64,000 bases of DNA from JAVVSR01 sp036654095. Lineage in GTDB: Bacteria > Bacillota > Clostridia > Christensenellales > CAG-917. Made by a program: the position numbers and the translations under genes. Below the pieces are notes generated by a model that worked only from the letters and a program-made list of their open reading frames with translations, was not told the DNA's origin and searched no databases. Below are positions 62,676 through 64,000 of the stretch, piece after piece. Position 1 is the first letter of the stretch; every line of letters starts with the position of its first letter. The stretch spans positions 248,001-312,000 of the forward strand of contig JAVVSR010000001.1 of assembly GCA_036654095.1 (NCBI GenBank). The letters are read 5' to 3'.

Positions 62676-63086
62676 TTAAAACTTATCTAAATAGTTTTGC
62701 AAAATAATACACGCGGCAACCTTGTCAATAACTTTTTTTCGTTTTTCACGCCGAACATTGCCTTCAATCAACATTTTTTCGGCGCTGACTGTTGACAACC
62801 GTTCATCTTGATAAACTACGTTTATGCCACTAAACTCACGCAATCTTTCGCCAAAATCTCTAGTTATCACCACTCGCTTCCCTTCGGTGCCGTCCATACT
62901 CAACGGCAGACCCACAACAAACGTATCGGCATTTTCTGCCTTTGCAAGTTTTGTAAAATATTCAAAATCAACATCATCATTTTTTGTAAGCGTATAACTT
63001 TCACGCGCATTTGCAATCATACAAAGCATATCGCTAACCGCTATGCCTACCCTAACATCTCCTACATCTAATCCAACTTTTTTCAT
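62676..63086 (-). CDS. ruvX: YqgF/RuvX-type putative nuclease
   Basis: A 136-residue RNase H-fold protein. GLDVGDVRVGIAVSD, VVGLPLSMDGTEG, DERLSTVSAEKML and the C-terminal DKVAACIILQNYL are typical of RuvX/YqgF, thought to act in pre-16S rRNA processing and possibly at Holliday junctions. Length is normal. A 268-bp AT-rich gap without recognisable content separates it from the DUF1292 gene. Confidence 0.93.
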   Translation of the reverse strand: MKKVGLDVGDVRVGIAVSDMLCMIANARESYTLTKNDDVDFEYFTKLAKAENADTFVVGLPLSMDGTEGKRVVITRDFGERLREFSGINVVYQDERLSTVSAEKMLIEGNVRREKRKKVIDKVAACIILQNYLDKF

Positions 63087-63306
63087 TTTTTCTCCATTTG
63101 ACTAATGATGCAAATTTTAGCAAGTTACAAATTTAATTTTTTATTGCTGTTTTTAAGTTTTTAAGTTTTTTTCTTAACAAAAAACTATTGCCAACTGTAA
63201 TTTTATTTAACATAAAATTGTTATCTGTTTAGATAAAATGCAACTTCACTTGCTTTTTTGAACTCAATAAAACAATTACAAGTCAATTTATATTCGCAAT
63301 ATACAA

Positions 63307-64000
63307 CTAGCCATTGCTACAATCTATCCTATCAAAAAATGTTTGCGCATTGCGTTTCATTTTTATTTTTATCAAAACTATTATGATAATCGCGCAAATG
63401 TAAACACCGCTCCAATATATCAATGATATTAAAACTGGCGATATCTTTAACGCGCATATTAGTTGCGCTGCCAAAATAAACACCATACCGATAGCCATTG
63501 CAAAAAACATTGGTATCATTGGATAAATGTTTTTCTTAATAACTTCATAGGCGGAAGTCCAATTTACATTTGGTTTTTTCAAATCACGATAAACGCCTAA
63601 ATTATTGAACGCATAACTATATAACCCGACCGCGACAAGCATTGGAATAAGAACATATGCCTGCATTTTAACAATAGCTATGCATACAATCGCAAGTAAT
63701 GCAAGCCCAACTAAAGACATAGCGTTTGAAAGCTGCACTTTAGCTCCAATAATTTCCTTAAGCGAAACGGGCATATATTTAAAGTTATAAAACGTATTGC
63801 CATCTCGCGAGAAAGATAGAGTTGCGCCGTAGTTCATTCCGCACATCATCATAAGGCTATAAAACAAAATAAATCCCGCATTTCCAAGTTGAGCGGTAAA
63901 CACACTTATTTTAGATGCGCCAATAGCATTTTCAATATCGGTTGTGCCCATAAACGACATAAGCGCTACGAGTAAAGGTGTCATAATAAAACCTAAAATC
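63307..64000 (-). CDS. ABC-exporter-type membrane permease, C-terminal part
   Basis: The last about 230 residues of a membrane protein; the frame stays open to the right edge, so the N-terminus is outside the window. Six or so hydrophobic helices are visible. SFSRDGNTFYNFKYMPVSLKEIIGAK fits the loop (S.+G..F..LK..P.S...) of Firmicutes ABC-2-like exporters of the putative ABC exporter type. An ATPase partner is not visible. The substrate is unknown. Confidence 0.6.
   Translation of the reverse strand, partial: ILGFIMTPLLVALMSFMGTTDIENAIGASKISVFTAQLGNAGFILFYSLMMMCGMNYGATLSFSRDGNTFYNFKYMPVSLKEIIGAKVQLSNAMSLVGLALLAIVCIAIVKMQAYVLIPMLVAVGLYSYAFNNLGVYRDLKKPNVNWTSAYEVIKKNIYPMIPMFFAMAIGMVFILAAQLICALKISPVLISLIYWSGVYICAIIIIVLIKIKMKRNAQTFFDRIDCSNG

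Noticed and set aside
1..64000. Frequent GCGC/CGCG tetramers in an AT-rich genome as a sign of a selfish element or modification system.
   Set aside because: They lie mostly in coding regions and reflect Ala (GCG) and Arg (CGC) codon choice; no quantitative test was possible here.

Overview
The window comes from an AT-rich, anaerobic, spore-forming Firmicute of the class Clostridia, probably an uncultured lineage. The reasons are the complete spoIIIAA-AH operon, spoIVB, gerW/ytfJ and a Spo0A-type gene; the IspH-S1 fusion; the split Na+-pumping decarboxylase operon; and gene orders typical of Firmicutes (nusB-folD-xseAB-ispA-dxs-argR-recN-spoIVB-spo0A, rpsB-tsf-pyrH-frr-uppS-cdsA-dxr-rseP-ispG-polC-rimP-nusA-ylxRQ-infB-rbfA). 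Everything except pepP-efp lies on the minus strand, so each operon reads from high to low coordinates. No tRNA, rRNA, insertion sequence, prophage or CRISPR array was seen.

Layout: 1-5.3 kb purB (partial), ispH-S1, plsC, cmk and a flavoprotein. 5.5-10.5 kb a five-gene biotin/Na+ decarboxylase operon containing both an OadA-type and an MmdA-type carboxyltransferase. 10.7-20 kb rluB, the ytfI-ytfJ-dacF sporulation group, scpB-scpA-M50 protease-lysA, a second D,D-carboxypeptidase, a SpoIIM-like protein and a Spo0A consisting only of the DNA-binding domain. 20-32 kb spoIVB, recN, argR, nadK, dxs, oapA, an OLE RNA, ispA, xseBA, folD, nusB and an Asp23 gene. 32-37 kb spoIIIA. 37-39 kb pepP-efp. 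39-41 kb two unrecognised lipoproteins. 41-50.5 kb an endonuclease IV-like gene, then ribF-truB-nrnA-rbfA-infB-ylxQ-ylxR-nusA-rimP. 50.7-58.8 kb a PolC-like protein without polymerase, ispG, rseP, dxr, cdsA, uppS, a 63-residue PASTA-like protein and frr. 59-64 kb pyrH, tsf, rpsB, a DUF1292 gene, ruvX and a partial permease.

How it fits together: six isoprenoid genes (dxs, dxr, ispG, ispH, ispA, uppS) sit among translation, envelope and sporulation genes. The same region carries the large structured OLE RNA, recognised by its operon position, its length of about 590 nt, its own strong promoter, an end-to-end P1 helix closed by a U-tract, and the adjacent membrane-protein gene oapA.

The strongest oddities are the OLE RNA, a receiver-less Spo0A with changed DNA-contact residues in an otherwise sporulation-equipped genome, and a polC locus reduced to the N-terminal, OB and exonuclease modules. 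Smaller ones are a terminator hairpin over the ytfI start codon, a promoter that predicts a leaderless pepP mRNA, a recurring TTGCAA -35 element with a 17-bp spacer, and a nine-copy 36-bp repeat inside infB.
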